Shown here one piece after another: positions 63,755-64,000 of a stretch of DNA of 64,000 bases. Source of the DNA: Paenibacillus sp. JZ16 (GTDB lineage: Bacteria; Bacillota; Bacilli; Paenibacillales; Paenibacillaceae); contig NZ_CP017659.1 of the NCBI RefSeq assembly GCF_015326965.1, forward strand, positions 6,833,001 to 6,897,000, given 5' to 3'. The number at the start of each line of letters is the position of its first letter. The first letter of the stretch is position 1. The position numbers were made by a program, and so were the translations under genes. The notes below the pieces were generated by a model. The model was not told the DNA's origin. It did no database searches and saw only the letters and a program-made list of their open reading frames with translations.

Positions 63755-64000
63755 ATGAATAACAAAAGACAAACCATATGGTTAGTATCCATGCTTAGTT
63801 TGATGGTCATCCTGTCAGCTTATTATTTATTCACCGACGATTCGGGAACGAAAGCGCCGCCGGTTGCCGAGAGCACGCAAGTGGACGGTCAGAAGCCGGG
63901 CGCTGGACAAGAAGCAAACGGAACCGCAGGCGCTGGCGACGAGCTGGTTGTGAACGAAGTGCTTGAAGAAGGCACTGACGGTGACTCCGGTGCCAATGAG
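63755..64000 (+). CDS. spoIIIAH: stage III sporulation protein AH (truncated by window end)
   Basis: The first 82 codons of a protein with a short N-terminus (MNNKRQTIW), a membrane helix (LVSMLSLMVILSAYYLF) and an acidic, Gly/Ala-rich extracytoplasmic linker. This is the SpoIIIAH start; the SpoIIQ-binding ring domain lies beyond the window. AAAGGAGG precedes the ATG. It directly follows spoIIIAG with a gap of 65 bp. Confidence 0.88.
   Translation, partial: MNNKRQTIWLVSMLSLMVILSAYYLFTDDSGTKAPPVAESTQVDGQKPGAGQEANGTAGAGDELVVNEVLEEGTDGDSGANE

Overview
The window reads as a chromosomal segment of a low-to-mid GC, endospore-forming Firmicute, most likely Paenibacillus. It carries a spoIIIA sporulation operon, Bacillus-like synteny (yqhQ, yqhR, aroQ, yqhT, efp, then yqhV and spoIIIAA-AH), a Met T-box, a yybP-ykoY riboswitch, strong AGGAGG-type ribosome binding sites and many U-tailed terminators. 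No rRNA, tRNA, insertion sequence, prophage or CRISPR array was found. Species assignment is inference.

Layout. 1-3 kb: the end of an envelope or exopolysaccharide operon (polysaccharide deacetylase-like protein plus GH18-like hydrolase). 3-13 kb: housekeeping and stress genes (YhgE/Pip-type membrane protein, small Crp/Fnr regulator, flavohemoprotein Hmp, YitT protein with a structured leader, MsrAB, TVP38-type membrane protein, riboswitch-controlled TerC exporter). 12.7-17.8 kb: an AraC regulator divergent from a four-gene operon (two Gfo/Idh/MocA dehydrogenases, a TIM-barrel isomerase-like protein, a ThuA-like protein) that looks like a redox-based glycoside pathway. 20-31 kb: an anaerobic block, nirB-nirD-nirC, fnr, adhE, pflB-pflA. 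31-39 kb: an ABC sugar importer, a YesM/YesN two-component system (kinase frameshifted) and a cytosolic GH3 beta-N-acetylhexosaminidase. 39-49.7 kb: a stalk-domain surface protein, zur-yidD, T-box-metG, znuA-znuC-znuB, ccdA and mntR. 49.8-54 kb: a GH10-like hydrolase, a patatin-like lipase, YqhQ and neighbours. 54-64 kb: aroQ, yqhT, efp, aspartate kinase, yqhV and spoIIIAA to a truncated spoIIIAH.

How the parts work together. Perfect TGTGA-N6-TCACA boxes precede hmp, nirB, adhE and pflB, and in each case the box centre lies about 41.5 bp upstream of the start point predicted from a recognisable -10 hexamer. This is the geometry of activation by Fnr, whose gene (with the C-terminal cluster ligands of Bacillus Fnr) lies in the same block. 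Zinc control is also local: zur lies upstream of a znu operon whose promoter is flanked by two Zur-box-like palindromes. Manganese control is represented by mntR and the riboswitch-terC unit.

The most unusual signals are: the pflB leader with two mutually exclusive helices and an internal Fnr-like box; the yitT leader with a 21-codon ORF containing a 15-nt tandem repeat; the four-gene glycoside-redox operon; two one-base homopolymer frameshifts (sensor kinase, spoIIIAF); a 36-bp tandem repeat that builds the His-rich loop of ZnuA; and three genes whose ribosome binding site lies in a hairpin.
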